Part shown: positions 1 through 10,442 of the stretch, in pieces
How positions within the stretch are numbered: position 1 is the stretch's first letter
How the letters are laid out: each line of letters begins with the position of its first letter
Made by a program: the position numbers and the translations under genes
DNA from: Hirundichthys speculiger
Lineage: Eukaryota; Chordata; Actinopteri; Beloniformes; Exocoetidae
Direction: 5' to 3'
NCBI GenBank assembly: GCA_018398805.1
Contig: JAGFBZ010000261.1
Span: 806,001 to 870,000, forward strand
Length of the DNA: 64,000 bases
Notes under the pieces: model-generated
Databases searched by the model: none
What the model was told of the DNA's origin: nothing
The model's input: the letters and a program-made list of their open reading frames with translations, nothing else

Positions 1-1934
1 AAAGATGGTTCAGGCAAGCTTAGTTTTGTTTCTTTGTTTGTTCACAGACTGTAATTACTGTAAGAATCCTTCATGATTTCTCAACAGTTTCTGTTTGTGT
101 TTTCTCCCATAAATGTACAGAAAACATTCATCCATCCAGCCATACCCATTTAAACCTATACAGGGTCACGGGCGTACAGAAAACAGTCACAGTTAAAAAG
201 GTTAAATTTGATTTTGACTTCAATCAGGACACAGCCATTTATCAAAAATGAACAATAAATGTGAAAATACTGCAAGTCTTAGTCACGTGTGTGCCATGCA
301 TGTCCCTTCATGTATTCCTGTCATGGGTGCCACTGAAGATTCTTTATAAATTCAGAAGAGTCCAGCAGAGGGCATTCAAGCTCACAATATCACATAGTTC
401 AGTACAGATGCTTTATAGTGGCAGGCGACTCCAGGGCTAATGTCTGAATTCCCATCAAGGTTGTTGGGTCTTGAGAGATGTTTTAGATTGTGTCATATAC
501 AGACCAGACTATATGTAAATCCAACACCAATATATTTTGGCAGGCAGCATGGTTGAATGGCTAATACTGGCTTTGATGATCCTCTAATCTCAGCCTCTGC
601 TGCCACGAACACCAGATTTAAATTCAGAAGTCAGAGGAAGTCCTGTGTTTCAATTTAAACAGTGCTTGTGTTAGCATATTAAAATGACATGGCCTCATCC
701 CACAACTCCTGATTGTTACAAGGTTACACAGAAAAAGAGTTTAGTTTAAAGTTTCAATGGAATGCACATTTTCATAGTGCTCTCATCAGATTTACTGTCC
801 TGCAACTTAAATACAGAAGCTGTAATATTAGAGTCGATGAAATGGATTTTGCTTGGTTTTAAAACTTTAAGCCAGTCTAATGCAGCTCTTTAATTCTGTC
901 CCGTGGCTCTCTGTCACACTCAGATGGATCCTCAGACTGCTGAGCTGCTGATTACAAAAATCTTTCAATTCAAGTATTAATTAGTTCTTAAAGAATGAGA
1001 AAATTAGTGAAGACACTTAACACTCCTAAAAAGTGAAGCTGTGGCAAGTTTTTTTTTTTTTTTGCTTCTTTTTCCTTTTTTCTTTTGATAAATCAGTATT
1101 TTACTCTCTCTAGTACAGCACAGCAGTGTATAACTGCAGACAGAGTAGAGGTACAGCTACAAATGTGTCAGTAATTAATCAACAACATTCTGTTTTAAAA
1201 GGGCCAAACAGCTAGTCTAATGGTCTTTGGTCTCAAATGAGGATACACCAATTTCAGATTTTTTTTTTTAAATATTTATTTATAAAAGCAAAACTCAAAT
1301 CAAACAAAAACAATTGTTTTTTGTTTTTTGGTGTTTTTTTTTTTACTCTGAAAGTCACTTTATACTGCTTTAATAAGCCAGAAAATACATTATATAGATT
1401 TTGAACTTTTATCTGATACCTAGGTCAGCCTCATCCACCTGGTTAAGAGAGGATAAAATTTGTAGTTTTGCTAAAATAAATTTAGCAAAGCTGGAGTTTG
1501 TCCTGACATGTTAATAAGAAAGTCAAACTCCATCTCTCTGAATCAAGCTGTATTTGGCATCAAGCCACATGAAGCTGTATGTGTTCTTTAAACCTGAAGT
1601 TCACGTGCATCTGCAGGTGATAATTATCACATGTACAGACTCTGAGTTGTGATTTTAGAGCTGTTGAGCTGATGCCTTCATCAAGGGTAATATCCATGTA
1701 ATAACATAGCTGTCTGTCAGTGCAGCTGCAGCAACACGTGACTGTGTTTGGGATAATTCTAGGTTTGCATAGTCATAAGTCGCCTCATTGCATTTAGTAA
1801 AACATAACTAATACAAAAACAGATGTTTCTCAACACTAACAGAATCATATACTCAGATCTATCATTAATATTGTATTCATAGTAGGATTTTTATCATTAC
1901 TATTAAGAAACAATGTGACCGTTACAGAGATTGT

Positions 1935-1948
1935 CCACCAGAGAGCGC
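1935..1948 (+). promoter_or_regulatory. weak CTCF-like motif
   Basis: CCACCAGAGAGCGC matches the CTCF core with one mismatch. It lies in otherwise featureless non-coding DNA. Confidence 0.2.
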
Positions 1949-2184
1949 TCACTAATTCATTCTTCACAAAGTAAAACATTACAAAGCGTGCATTTACTTT
2001 ACATGGAGTAACATTTTGAGTTAAAAGTGAAACAAAAACCTCTTATTCGGGTTTCAGATTCAAACAAAATCTAAATGTAGTTTATAATCCCTTTGAGCCA
2101 CTGCTGTATAGATGGGGTCCAGAAACCTTGAAACACATGAGTTGCATTCATTCAGCCTGATCAATAAAAGATTACATCAGTTTT

Positions 2185-2228
2185 GGCCTGTAGTATTCCT
2201 ATAATTTGTTGTAGGAATACTATAGGCC
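2185..2228. other. 17-bp inverted repeat with 10-nt loop
   Basis: GGCCTGTAGTATTCCTA (2185-2201) pairs with TAGGAATACTATAGGCC (2212-2228) with one mismatch. Confidence 0.8.
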
Positions 2229-3849
2229 TATGAGGAAAAGAAAAAAAACAACACAGAAATAACGCAGCAATGCATTAGGAGAAGGATGCTGGTTGAAACA
2301 TTTCTGTGCAGATCGAGTCTCATAAAAGGAATGTGAGCCATAAAAAAACTCCTGATCTATGCAAAAATGGTGTGTTGGCTTGCTTGATGACAAATTAATC
2401 TCAGATTTTCTTGAAAAACCATTCTGATGTGTTAAAAGACAAACATTTCTAATTTTTACTAATTCTCTCATAAATTTATAGACAAAGTGGAAATCCTTTG
2501 TCCATGTTATTCCAAACAGACTACGTGTCAAAAAAATTGGACACAGGTTATATCATCATTATAAAAACCTTCTAACTTCACCTATCATTTGGTCTTCCTT
2601 TACCTCTTAAATAGCACTGAACTGCGCTCACAACAAGTTTTTATGAATGTGCTGCAAGCCCGAATAAAAAAACCGATGTATATTCACAAATTAAATTAAG
2701 TTGATCAGGAAAAAAAATGGTTCAGTGTATGCAAAGAAATACAGATTTCAGAATAGCTGTATTATATTTTTAAATTTGTTTTCCACATATCATGCTAACT
2801 TTTTTCTGATTTAGGCTTGTATGCCAGTGAAACCTTTTTAAATTAAACCACATACTTGTGGGATATTTGCAAAGATTTGTGTGTCTTCAGGAAGATCTTA
2901 TTGTCACTTGTCATTGGTAACTGGGCCCAAAAATAGACACAGAGAGTAAATGATAAGGTTTTTTCAAAATAACAAGTGAACCCAGACAGGATTGAGGGAC
3001 AACCCAACAGGCTGGAAACAGGCAGGTACAAAGAGCCTTTAAAAGACTGGCAGGAGCACATGGGGGGAAAAAAAAAAAAAAAAAAACATCACAGCTGAAG
3101 ACTTTAGTTGAGGACTGACTGATGGAAAACAACAGTCTGGGGATAAATGGAGACAAGACCAAGGAAGCTATGCTGCATGGTGATGAGATGATGAATTGCT
3201 GATCTGCACAGTGCTCTCAGGGAATCAGAGTGCCACACCCAGGGGAATACAGAAAACAGACAGCCACACTTAAAGTAAAAAAAGGAAATAACAGAAAGGC
3301 TGTGTGTTTTTGTATACGTGCATGACTGTGTGTGTAAGAGGGGGGGTATCTACAAAGCCAAGAATATAAACGTGAAGACTAAGACCAACTCTCAAGATTA
3401 GGAAAACAAAACAAAACATGCAGATGAAATTATTTTTCACAATAGATGTTTGTGTTACATGCAGAACTATATCCCCTAGGGGTTTGTGTGTGTGTTTGTG
3501 TGTGTGTGTGTATCTGACTTATAATACACCTGTTTTTCTTGATACAAAGATGTCTGGAATTTGTTTGACAGCGCTTGTTGTTTGTATTTTATATTCAAGG
3601 CATAGAATCTCTTGATGTGTCTCTACAAAACAGCTCTGTGTTGCGACACCATCCACGGGTGCGCAGGTAAATTGAAATACCTACTTAAGCAATAGTTTCT
3701 TTTGTTGTAAATGTGACCAGGATGTTTAAATATATCAAAACCACTTGCATTTCGCTGAATTTCCAAGAAGACTGAGAAGCAAACTATAATAATTTCACTA
3801 GTCTCAAAGCATCAAACTAAAAGCGATTCACAGCCAGGGTCCGTCATTC

Positions 3850-4812
3850 CTCTTCAATGACTATGAAGTACAAACGTCAATGACTATGAAGTACAAAGAA
3901 TGCATGGCCAAATAAATTCTCTACATACATTATCACATATGTGTATAATAAAATATGCCATGAATGTATTCTGTGTGTGTGTAAAGTTTCCCTGTATGGA
4001 AGTATCATATGATATGGCAGGTTGTGTAATAATGTTTTTTTTCTTTTTTGTCACTTTAGGAGAATAGCATGGGCCTGAACAGGCAGAGGACAGTGAAAGT
4101 GCTGGTCGAACTAGGAAGATGGAACTGAATATGCTTGTGTAACTTGAACAATGATGTACAGGACAGAGGAAACTTTACTCATTTTTATTAAGAAGTAACA
4201 GTCTCTCAACAGGTTGCGAGCAATTCCTTTTTTTTTTTTTACACAACCTCTCTGTCCTTTCACGTGGTAAAAAAAAAAACGCAAATCATATTCTCAAAAA
4301 GGAGGTTGTCTGATAATCGAGATCAAAACTTTTCTATTGTCATTACACATCTGCGCCACTAGATGGCGCTGCACCGACGTAAACAGTAGGTAAATGGAGC
4401 ATCACAGTGAATGGATGGAGCAGATCTAATGATAAAATGGAGTAAGCATGCGACTGACTCGAACAAAGGGGCTTGAAAGTTTTGATGCAGCCCAGTTTTT
4501 TAAATTTTTTTGTTAAACAGACTGAACTGTATTACTACCTGAGTTGCTACCGGAACTGCCGCGCACAAAGCCACTTCCGGGTCACGTAAACCTGACAATT
4601 AAATATGAAAAACAAATTCAGTCCTGTGGCCTGTTTTTTAATTTCGTATTTTTGATCCATGTCTAAAATTGAAATATGAAAAACCATGCATGCATTTTTT
4701 CGTTTTTTTGTGTTGCATTAAAAAACGAAAAAAGAAATAAAACACCCCTTTTTCCTTTTTTAATTTTTGATTGCCAATTGAAAATGGAAAGAACGAATGA
4801 TACACGGATTCA
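3850..4812 (+). repeat. ~0.9-kb repeat, copy 1
   Basis: It shares long blocks with 5165-6069 at an offset of about 1.31 kb, for example CCAAATAAATTCTCTACAT, GGAAGTATCATATGATATGG and AGTAACAGTCTCTCAACAGG. It has no coding capacity. The unit ends in the AATATGAAAAA/ACGAAAAA-rich portion near 4800. Confidence 0.8.
4356..4369 (+). promoter_or_regulatory. CTCF-like core motif
   Basis: CCACTAGATGGCGC fits the CTCF core CCASYAGRKGGCRS at every position. The aligned site in the other repeat copy (5616-5629) reads CCACTAGATGGAGC, losing a key base. Occupancy is unknown. Confidence 0.5.
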
Positions 4813-4894
4813 CAGGACTGACTTTGATTTTAATATTTAATTAGTCCAGTTTACGTGACCTGGAAATGGCTTTGTGCGCGGCAGTTCCGGTAGC
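4546..4894. repeat. long inverted repeat, two ~84-bp arms
   Basis: Arms at 4546-4629 (starting GCTACCGGAACTGCCGCGC) and 4811-4894 (ending GCGGCAGTTCCGGTAGC) are about 90% reverse complementary. They are separated by ~180 bp of A/T-rich sequence with ACGAAAAA motifs. The shape is that of a MITE with long terminal inverted repeats. Only the left arm has a counterpart in the second copy of the flanking repeat. Confidence 0.7.
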
Positions 4895-4994
4895 ATGGCG
4901 GCGCTAGAATCAAATACTAGTTTGATCAAGGACTTATTCAGCAGCAGTTTGACACGCGCTGAAATTTCCTGCACGTTGCAGCAGATGGGTATCC

Positions 4995-5105
4995 TGTAGT
5001 GATGGTGAGATGAAGCCTCATGAGGCATCGAACCACTTGATCCAATCGGTTCCAGAAAGGGTTCATTACTAGAAGCTTCATCTGCACACGACACCACCTA
5101 CTGGA
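4995..5105. repeat. hAT-like MITE fragment
   Basis: GTGATGGTGAGATGAAGCCT leads into the palindrome GCCTCATGAGGC, and the segment later contains AGAAGCTTCATCTGC. It resembles fish hAT-derived elements rich in GAAGCTTC/GAGGC motifs. Ends were not defined. Confidence 0.35.
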
Positions 5106-5164
5106 CAGGTGTATAATCACAGGCAGCCGTATCTCAACCATGGCTGGTTGTGGCACATTGAATA

Positions 5165-6069
5165 TTTGTCTGTCATGGCCCTTGGGAATGACTATGAATT
5201 GCAGAGAACGTATGACCAAATAAATTCTCTACATTCTCTCATATGTGTATAATAAAATATGCCATTAATGTATTCTGTGTGTAAAGTTTCCCAGTATGGA
5301 AGTATCATATGATATGGCAGGTTGTGTAATCAAAAAAATAAAAATAAAAAATGTCACTTTAGGAGAATAGCATGGGCATGAGCAGGGACAGGACAGTGAA
5401 AGTGCTGGTCGAACTAGGAAGAGGGAACTGAATATGCTTGTGTAACTTGAACAATGATGTACAGGACAGGGGAGACTTTAGTCATTTTTATTAAGAAGTA
5501 ACAGTCTCTCAACAGGTTATGAGTGATTCTTTTTTTTGAAAAACACAAATCATATTCTAAAAAAAGGGGGTCGTCTTAAAATCGAGGTCTGAACTTTTCT
5601 ATTGTCATTACTGCGCCACTAGATGGAGCTGCTCCGACATAAACAGTAGACGAATAGAACATCACAGTAAACGCATGGAGCAAATCTGATGATAAATGGA
5701 GTAACCACGTGACCAACTCGAACAAAAGGGCTTGAAAGTTTTGTTACAGCCCAGAATTTTTATTTTATTTTTTTTTTTTTAACGGACTGAATTGTTAATA
5801 TTGCTACCCGAGTTGCCGCGCAGAAAGCCACTTCCGGGTCACGTAAACCGGACCAATTAAATATTAAAAATGAATTTAGTCCTGTGGCCCATTTTTTCAT
5901 TTCATATTTTTGATCCTAGTCTAAAATTGAAATATGAAAAAAAAGGCTTTTTTTTTTTTCATTTTTTTGTTAAATAAAAAAAACGAAAAACAAAGTAAAA
6001 ATGTCACTTTTTAATTTTTTTATTTTTGATTGACATTTGAAAATGGTAAGAATAAATGATACACGTATT
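5165..6069 (+). repeat. ~0.9-kb repeat, copy 2
   Basis: This is the second, diverged copy of the 3850-4812 unit in the same orientation, with many substitutions, small indels and expanded T tracts. It may be a local segmental duplication or two insertions of the same element family. Confidence 0.8.
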
Positions 6070-6640
6070 TGGAAACCCTCCTGCTCCTTGGCTGCACCTA
6101 GAATTTCTATCCATAAATATTTTGAACAGAATTAGTGAAATGGCTGTCTTTTTTTTTTTTTTATAAATGTCTGCAAAATGTATTATTGATAGAACTTTTT
6201 TTTTTCTTCATTTGATATGTATTTCCTTTGATTGTGAGTGAATGTGTCATTCACCAGCCCTCTTTGACAGGCTGAACTAGCATAATTCATCAACACCTTG
6301 TTATGGTAAAATTGGCGCTTTGAGGTCTGGAGGTCACAGGGACCTGTTTGTTCCAGAGCATGTATGGACATCATTTCTGATATGATATGGTCTTCCTGTC
6401 TAACTGGGTTTCTCCTGTTTGATGCCATCATGGGCCCCAGGCAGGAGTCCTATCTTAGTGTTTGGACTTGGACGTTCTGTTAAAGCTTACTGTCTTTCAC
6501 TGTCATGTTGTCATTTCTTGAATCACCTGCTGAGGTGCAGATCTGATCCCTTTTGCATGCAAATGGCGAATAAATATATTGATCGAGCCATCATTAAGTC
6601 TTGTTATTTAAGGTTCATTGTTGATCTTACTCAGAATCTG

Positions 6641-6828
6641 AAGGGCCCGATCGTACACCTCCCGCTTGCCACTACCTGCTAGCCACAAATCGCGGATTTA
6701 GGAACCTCCGCTAACCGCTATGCAATCTTCCGCTTCCCTAAAGTGGAAGATTGCGTTTTTTGCGGGGGAACGCCCCTCCCGCTACCCGCTATCCCTTAAT
6801 AGCGGCTTTGTCGGAAGATCGGGCCCTT
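6641..6828. mobile_element. 188-bp GGGCCC-ended palindromic MITE-like element, copy 1
   Basis: The ends are perfect 12-bp inverted repeats, AAGGGCCCGATC and GATCGGGCCCTT. Inside are GC-rich repeats of the CCGCTAxCCGCTA type and a hairpin formed by GCAATCTTCC and GGAAGATTGC. No coding capacity and no clear target-site duplication were found. A related copy starts at 28315. Confidence 0.6.
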
Positions 6829-7034
6829 AGTCTTTTAGAGACTAAAACAGACACAATACATTTTTCCACCACACATCTGAAACCTTGATTCTGTCACAGC
6901 AGACTAAAATCACCAAGAGTAAAACACGAGATGAAAACAGGACAGAAATATGCATGACAGGCAGTAATCAGTGTGTGTGTGCAGAATGGTGGTGTGCTAT
7001 GGTGCATGTAAATGAATGAGTGGTGGTTGGTGAT

Positions 7035-7220
7035 ACTTAGAGGGGCCTGGTCAAACGCTTTCTCCAAGTCTACTCAACAAATGTGGACTGGTTGGGCAAA
7101 CTCCCACACTCCCTCCAGGACCATAGGGAGCAGGACCATAAACATAGCTGGTCCTGTGTTCCACAGCCAGGACGGAACCCGTATCATTTCTCCAGAATCT
7201 GAAGTTCTCTGTCAACATTA
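7035..7220 (-). pseudogene. LINE reverse transcriptase fragment
   Basis: On the minus strand the frame contains YGFRPGCGTQDQL followed, with a frameshift, by VDLEKAFDQAP. These are conserved RT blocks of a common fish non-LTR retrotransposon (canonical form QCGFRPGRGTxDQL...CFVDLEKAFDRVP). An in-frame stop replaces an aromatic residue just before VDLEKAF. The piece is under 200 bp, lies directly left of the DIRS element, and is dead. I do not assign the clade. Confidence 0.7.
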
Positions 7221-7517
7221 GTTTCGGTATCTCACTATGGGACACATTTTCACATTAAGCCAGTTCTGACTGGCAAGTAGAATGTGACGTCTGCTCACAA
7301 GAGGAGGGACTTCCTCCTACTATAAGAGCCCGACATCACCTTCTCTCCTCAGTTTAACACCTCTTTAGCTCTGAGAAGCAACCTCTCAGACGGCAGGTGT
7401 AGCTTGAGCTTGACTGTTCATAGAGCAAACTAGCCACTCGGTAGCCGAAAGCTAGTCTATCTGCTACTGTTGTTCTGAGTTTAGTTGCTGGGCTGTCGAC
7501 AAACACCAGCTGCTGCA

Positions 7518-7545
7518 ACTAGTTGCCTCGCTGGAGGCAACTAGT
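7518..7545 (+). other. perfect 12-bp stem-loop in the DIRS gag leader
   Basis: ACTAGTTGCCTC and GAGGCAACTAGT are separated by a 4-nt GCTG loop, ending 67 bases before the gag ATG. It could be a structured leader signal in the retrotransposon RNA. Confidence 0.6.
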
Positions 7546-7612
7546 ATGGCTAGAAGTGACTACTCTTTTAACTGGAGTTGACGAAGCTTTGGAGCCTGAA
7601 CCTGCCCTCCCC

Positions 7613-8278
7613 ATGGACCTGGTCATGCTACCACCTAAAACCTGCATATGTGGTAGCAAAATTGCCGAAGCAGACACCGATGCTGTTTGTGCTGCGTGTC
7701 TCGGGCTGCAACATGCCCAGGATGCGTTAGCATCTCCGGCTACTTGTGAGCATTGTACGTGTCTCTCCCTGAAAACATTCAGGTGCAGACTAACCCACCA
7801 AGCTAGCCTGTCCAAGGCAGACCCTGTCAGGAGCTCCAAGGGAGATTGGGGCAAGCAGCTCAACACTGTCGCACCTCTGACTGATCCAGAGGAGCAGGAG
7901 GCCGCCCCTCCGGAGTTTGGAGACATTGCTAATGTCGAGGCCAACTCAGGAGATGAGTCCATCAGCCTCGGATCTGAGGATGACGAGGAGGACTGCAAGC
8001 CATTCATCCCGCAACCGGCCGCAAAGCCAGAGGCAGCGGGGAACGTGTGCGGCGGCTCACCAAACCCGTCTGCTACGATGGACCTGCACAACGTCTGTAG
8101 AGGAGCAGCTGCAAAGCTGGGAATCAGATGGCCAGAAACTCCCATGGTCTCGCTACAAGGGCAAGAGGCCTCCCTAAAGCCGGTTTTTACAGAATGCCTG
8201 GAGGAAGCCACCAAGTCCTGGAGTACTCTTTCAGCCAAGAGCCCCGTCCTGGGGGGTCTGAGTGCTGGACTGGGCTGA
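7613..8278 (+). CDS. DIRS gag-like protein, N-terminal portion
   Basis: From the first ATG (CCCATGG context) the frame runs 221 codons to a stop at 8276-8278. Near the N-terminus is a Cys-rich motif, CICGSKIAEADTDAVCAACL, then GLQHAQDAL and a further CEHCTCL. This CxC...CxxCL-HA...CxxC layout is typical of fish DIRS/Ngaro gag proteins. A Glu/Asp-rich linker follows. The end reads ECLEEATKSWSTLSAKSP, matching the family's E(L/C)xEExxKSWxxPxSAR region, after which the frame stops early. The product would be a structural particle protein of the retrotransposon. The open frame suggests a fairly recent insertion, but the element cannot be autonomous. Confidence 0.65.
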   Translation: MDLVMLPPKTCICGSKIAEADTDAVCAACLGLQHAQDALASPATCEHCTCLSLKTFRCRLTHQASLSKADPVRSSKGDWGKQLNTVAPLTDPEEQEAAPPEFGDIANVEANSGDESISLGSEDDEEDCKPFIPQPAAKPEAAGNVCGGSPNPSATMDLHNVCRGAAAKLGIRWPETPMVSLQGQEASLKPVFTECLEEATKSWSTLSAKSPVLGGLSAGLG

Positions 8279-8756
8279 CATGAAGGTGACAAACATGAAG
8301 GTGTTATAGACTATTGTGTGTTTGAGTCTGGCTTCTCTGTAATGTGGGGACTGTTGCCTCATGATCTATCCATGAATCCACTTTTATAACCATTAGGTAG
8401 ATTTTGTTTCAAATAAAAAATTAAAATAAATCAAACTGCTTTTAAAAACATAATTGAAAGAAAGAAAACAAAAGCATTTCTACCCCTCTGTGTCTATCAC
8501 AATTCAGTTTGAGTTTAATTCAGTTACATTTTTAACCCTTAATGTTTAATCTCAAGGCGACTTGCATAGCAAGGTGTTTCCTTTTTGAGCATCTTCCATC
8601 TCTGCTCTTCATTTCTCAAAGTGTGATCTTGTCCTGTACTGCAACAAACTTCCATGTAAACAAACGTGGCTCCACTGCGTCCTTCCATAAGCCTTCCCAT
8701 GTCTCTATCATCGCCTCTGTCTCCCAATGAGCTCAGGTCCATCGCTATAGCAACTG

Positions 8757-8771
8757 GTTGCCACGGGTGAC
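8757..8771. promoter_or_regulatory. RFX X-box-like motif
   Basis: GTTGCCACGGGTGAC consists of two inverted RFX half-sites, GTTGCC and GGTGAC, separated by 3 bp, which is within the allowed spacing. It lies upstream of the donor-terminated candidate exon. X-boxes occur in ciliary and neuronal promoters. Chance occurrence is possible. Confidence 0.35.
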
Positions 8772-8999
8772 GAGACACAGCCAGCACCAGCCAGAATCCT
8801 CCTTTCAGTTGTTGTCGAAAGCAAGCAGAGAAGAGAGAAGGCGAGGTGTGAGCAGTGTCAGAGAGAGGAAGAGGATTTTTTTTTCTTACAACCATAAAAA
8901 AAAATCAACTAAATGTAAAAAAAAAAAAAAAAAACCTCCAATCAGACGACTGGATTCTTTCTTCTCTGTCCCCGCCTCTGGAGAGGTAGCAAGAGGATG

Positions 9000-9143
9000 C
9001 TGACAACTTGTTCACCAAGGAAAGTGTTGCTTCAGCACTCGGCAGTGTTGGAGTGCAGATTGTGACCCTGACACCAAAACCACGACCAAGAGCACTGAGC
9101 CCGAGACCAGCACTCCTGCTGACGCTGCTGCTGCCTCTGCAGG
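9000..9143 (+). other. candidate 5' exon ending in a strong splice donor
   Basis: The sequence ends CTGCAGG|GTGAGT (GT at 9144-9145), a near-consensus donor. One frame stays open from 9000 to the donor and ends in a leucine-rich run (LLLTLLLPLQ), but it has no ATG, so a 5' UTR exon is more likely than a signal-peptide exon. About 240 bp upstream is an RFX X-box-like site. It could be the first exon of the + strand cortexin gene (26 kb away) or of an unseen gene. The upstream boundary is arbitrary. Confidence 0.25.
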
Positions 9144-10416
9144 GTGAGTCTTAACTTCTGCTCATTTCAGTTTGGGGTTTGTAATCTTCCTTGAATCATT
9201 TCTGTCGAGTGTCCTGTGAATCCAGAACTCGATTCACTGTGGTGCCTTGGGGTTAGCACTGTCGTAGACCTTTTGTCTGTGTGACAGGGGCATGTGATGG
9301 CGTCTCCACCTGCTCAAACTGTGGCACCAATAGGGGCCAGAAACTGCCATGTGTGGTTTTTAAATCATGATCATAATATGTTGCATATTTATTATCATCA
9401 AAGCAAAGAAGGGAAAGACAGACGTCCAGTCTGATAAACTTAACAGTATGAAGCCATCATACAGATCAGTGGGTCAGATCAATAAGGAACGAATGTGGAG
9501 GAACTTAAGACCCTTAATCTGCTATAGTTTTGATCTTAAATTCATACAGAGTAGCTGTTTGTATCTGGAAGAGATGAGCTATACAATCTGCTCCATTAGG
9601 TGAGTCTTATCAAGTCAGCTACAATTATGATGACCATATTGGTTGAAATTGCCTCTTATTTTTTTTTCCAGAGCCTCGTTCATTTTTACAATGATTGTCT
9701 CACTTTTTTTTTTCCATCTACTGCATTTCATCATCTCAGTGTGAAATTCAGCTTTTATTTGAAAAGCAAGAAAGAAAAAAGGAGGAAGATCTGACAGAAA
9801 CCTATAAAAACAGACAGAAGGCTTATCAGGGAAGCAATACGACGACAGAAAGAAATGAAAGGTGAAAGGAGAGCTACACCCAGTCAGCTCATTAATGTGC
9901 TGTGGTGGTGCCAGCTACAGGTTGGTGCCTGCTCTTTGTGAGACATTTTTTCAGCTTTTCATTACAGTTTTTTTCAAACTTATGCCATAGTGATTTTTCA
10001 AGATTGTTAATGAGAAGCTCTTATTGTTAATGTACACGTGGTTTGTAGACCAGTATCTCTGGATTACTGGTTATTTGTTCACATAGTTATAGATATTTGT
10101 TGCTGTTGTTAGCCGCCCATTTTGCTTCATTCTGCTCGATGTTCCACTGTCCAAGTCTTTCATAGATCTATTTATAATCCCTATTACAGGAACCACAAGG
10201 AATGATTTATCTTCAATTTCCTGCCATTTATCCTATCCTATGAACAATAAGACTGAAGCCTGACGAGAATACAAATGAGGAATTCTAGTAATTTTATTTA
10301 TGCATGTTTTGGTCCAATATTCTAACAATAAATCAGACAAAACATTACAATTAGACAGTAATTAATGTCCATTCATTGCATCACCTTTTTATTTTGTCAC
10401 TGATGCAAATTTGATG

Positions 10417-10442
10417 CCCCCCCCCCCCCCCCCCCCCCCCCC
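10417..10442. repeat. C26 homopolymer
   Basis: An uninterrupted run of 26 C, flanked on both sides by CAAATTTGA or AAATTTGA. Confidence 0.95.

Larger units (their letters stand above)
1..3849. other. non-coding stretch without recognised gene
   Basis: AT-rich. It holds a short CCATCCAGCC...CAGGGTCACGGG tail fragment (~121-175), the hairpin at 2185-2228, several T or A tracts and a GT-rich patch near 3488-3512. Short open frames here show no family or codon signal. Confidence 0.6.
7222..8280 (+). mobile_element. DIRS-type retrotransposon, 5' terminal region plus gag-like ORF, truncated
   Basis: The element appears to begin near TTTCGGTATCTCACTATGGG, continues through a leader with a TATA-like TATAAGA at 7321-7327, and runs into a gag-like frame. 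It ends after that frame: no reverse transcriptase, RNase H or tyrosine recombinase frame follows, so most of the element is missing. The start is inferred from resemblance to fish DIRS termini. Confidence 0.6.

Noticed and set aside
7519..8292. 257-codon minus-strand frame
   Set aside because: It is the antisense shadow of the DIRS gag-like frame, which has the family's Cys motifs.
8539..8895. 118-codon minus-strand frame
   Set aside because: No motif; overlaps the promoter-like region and a poly(A) patch.
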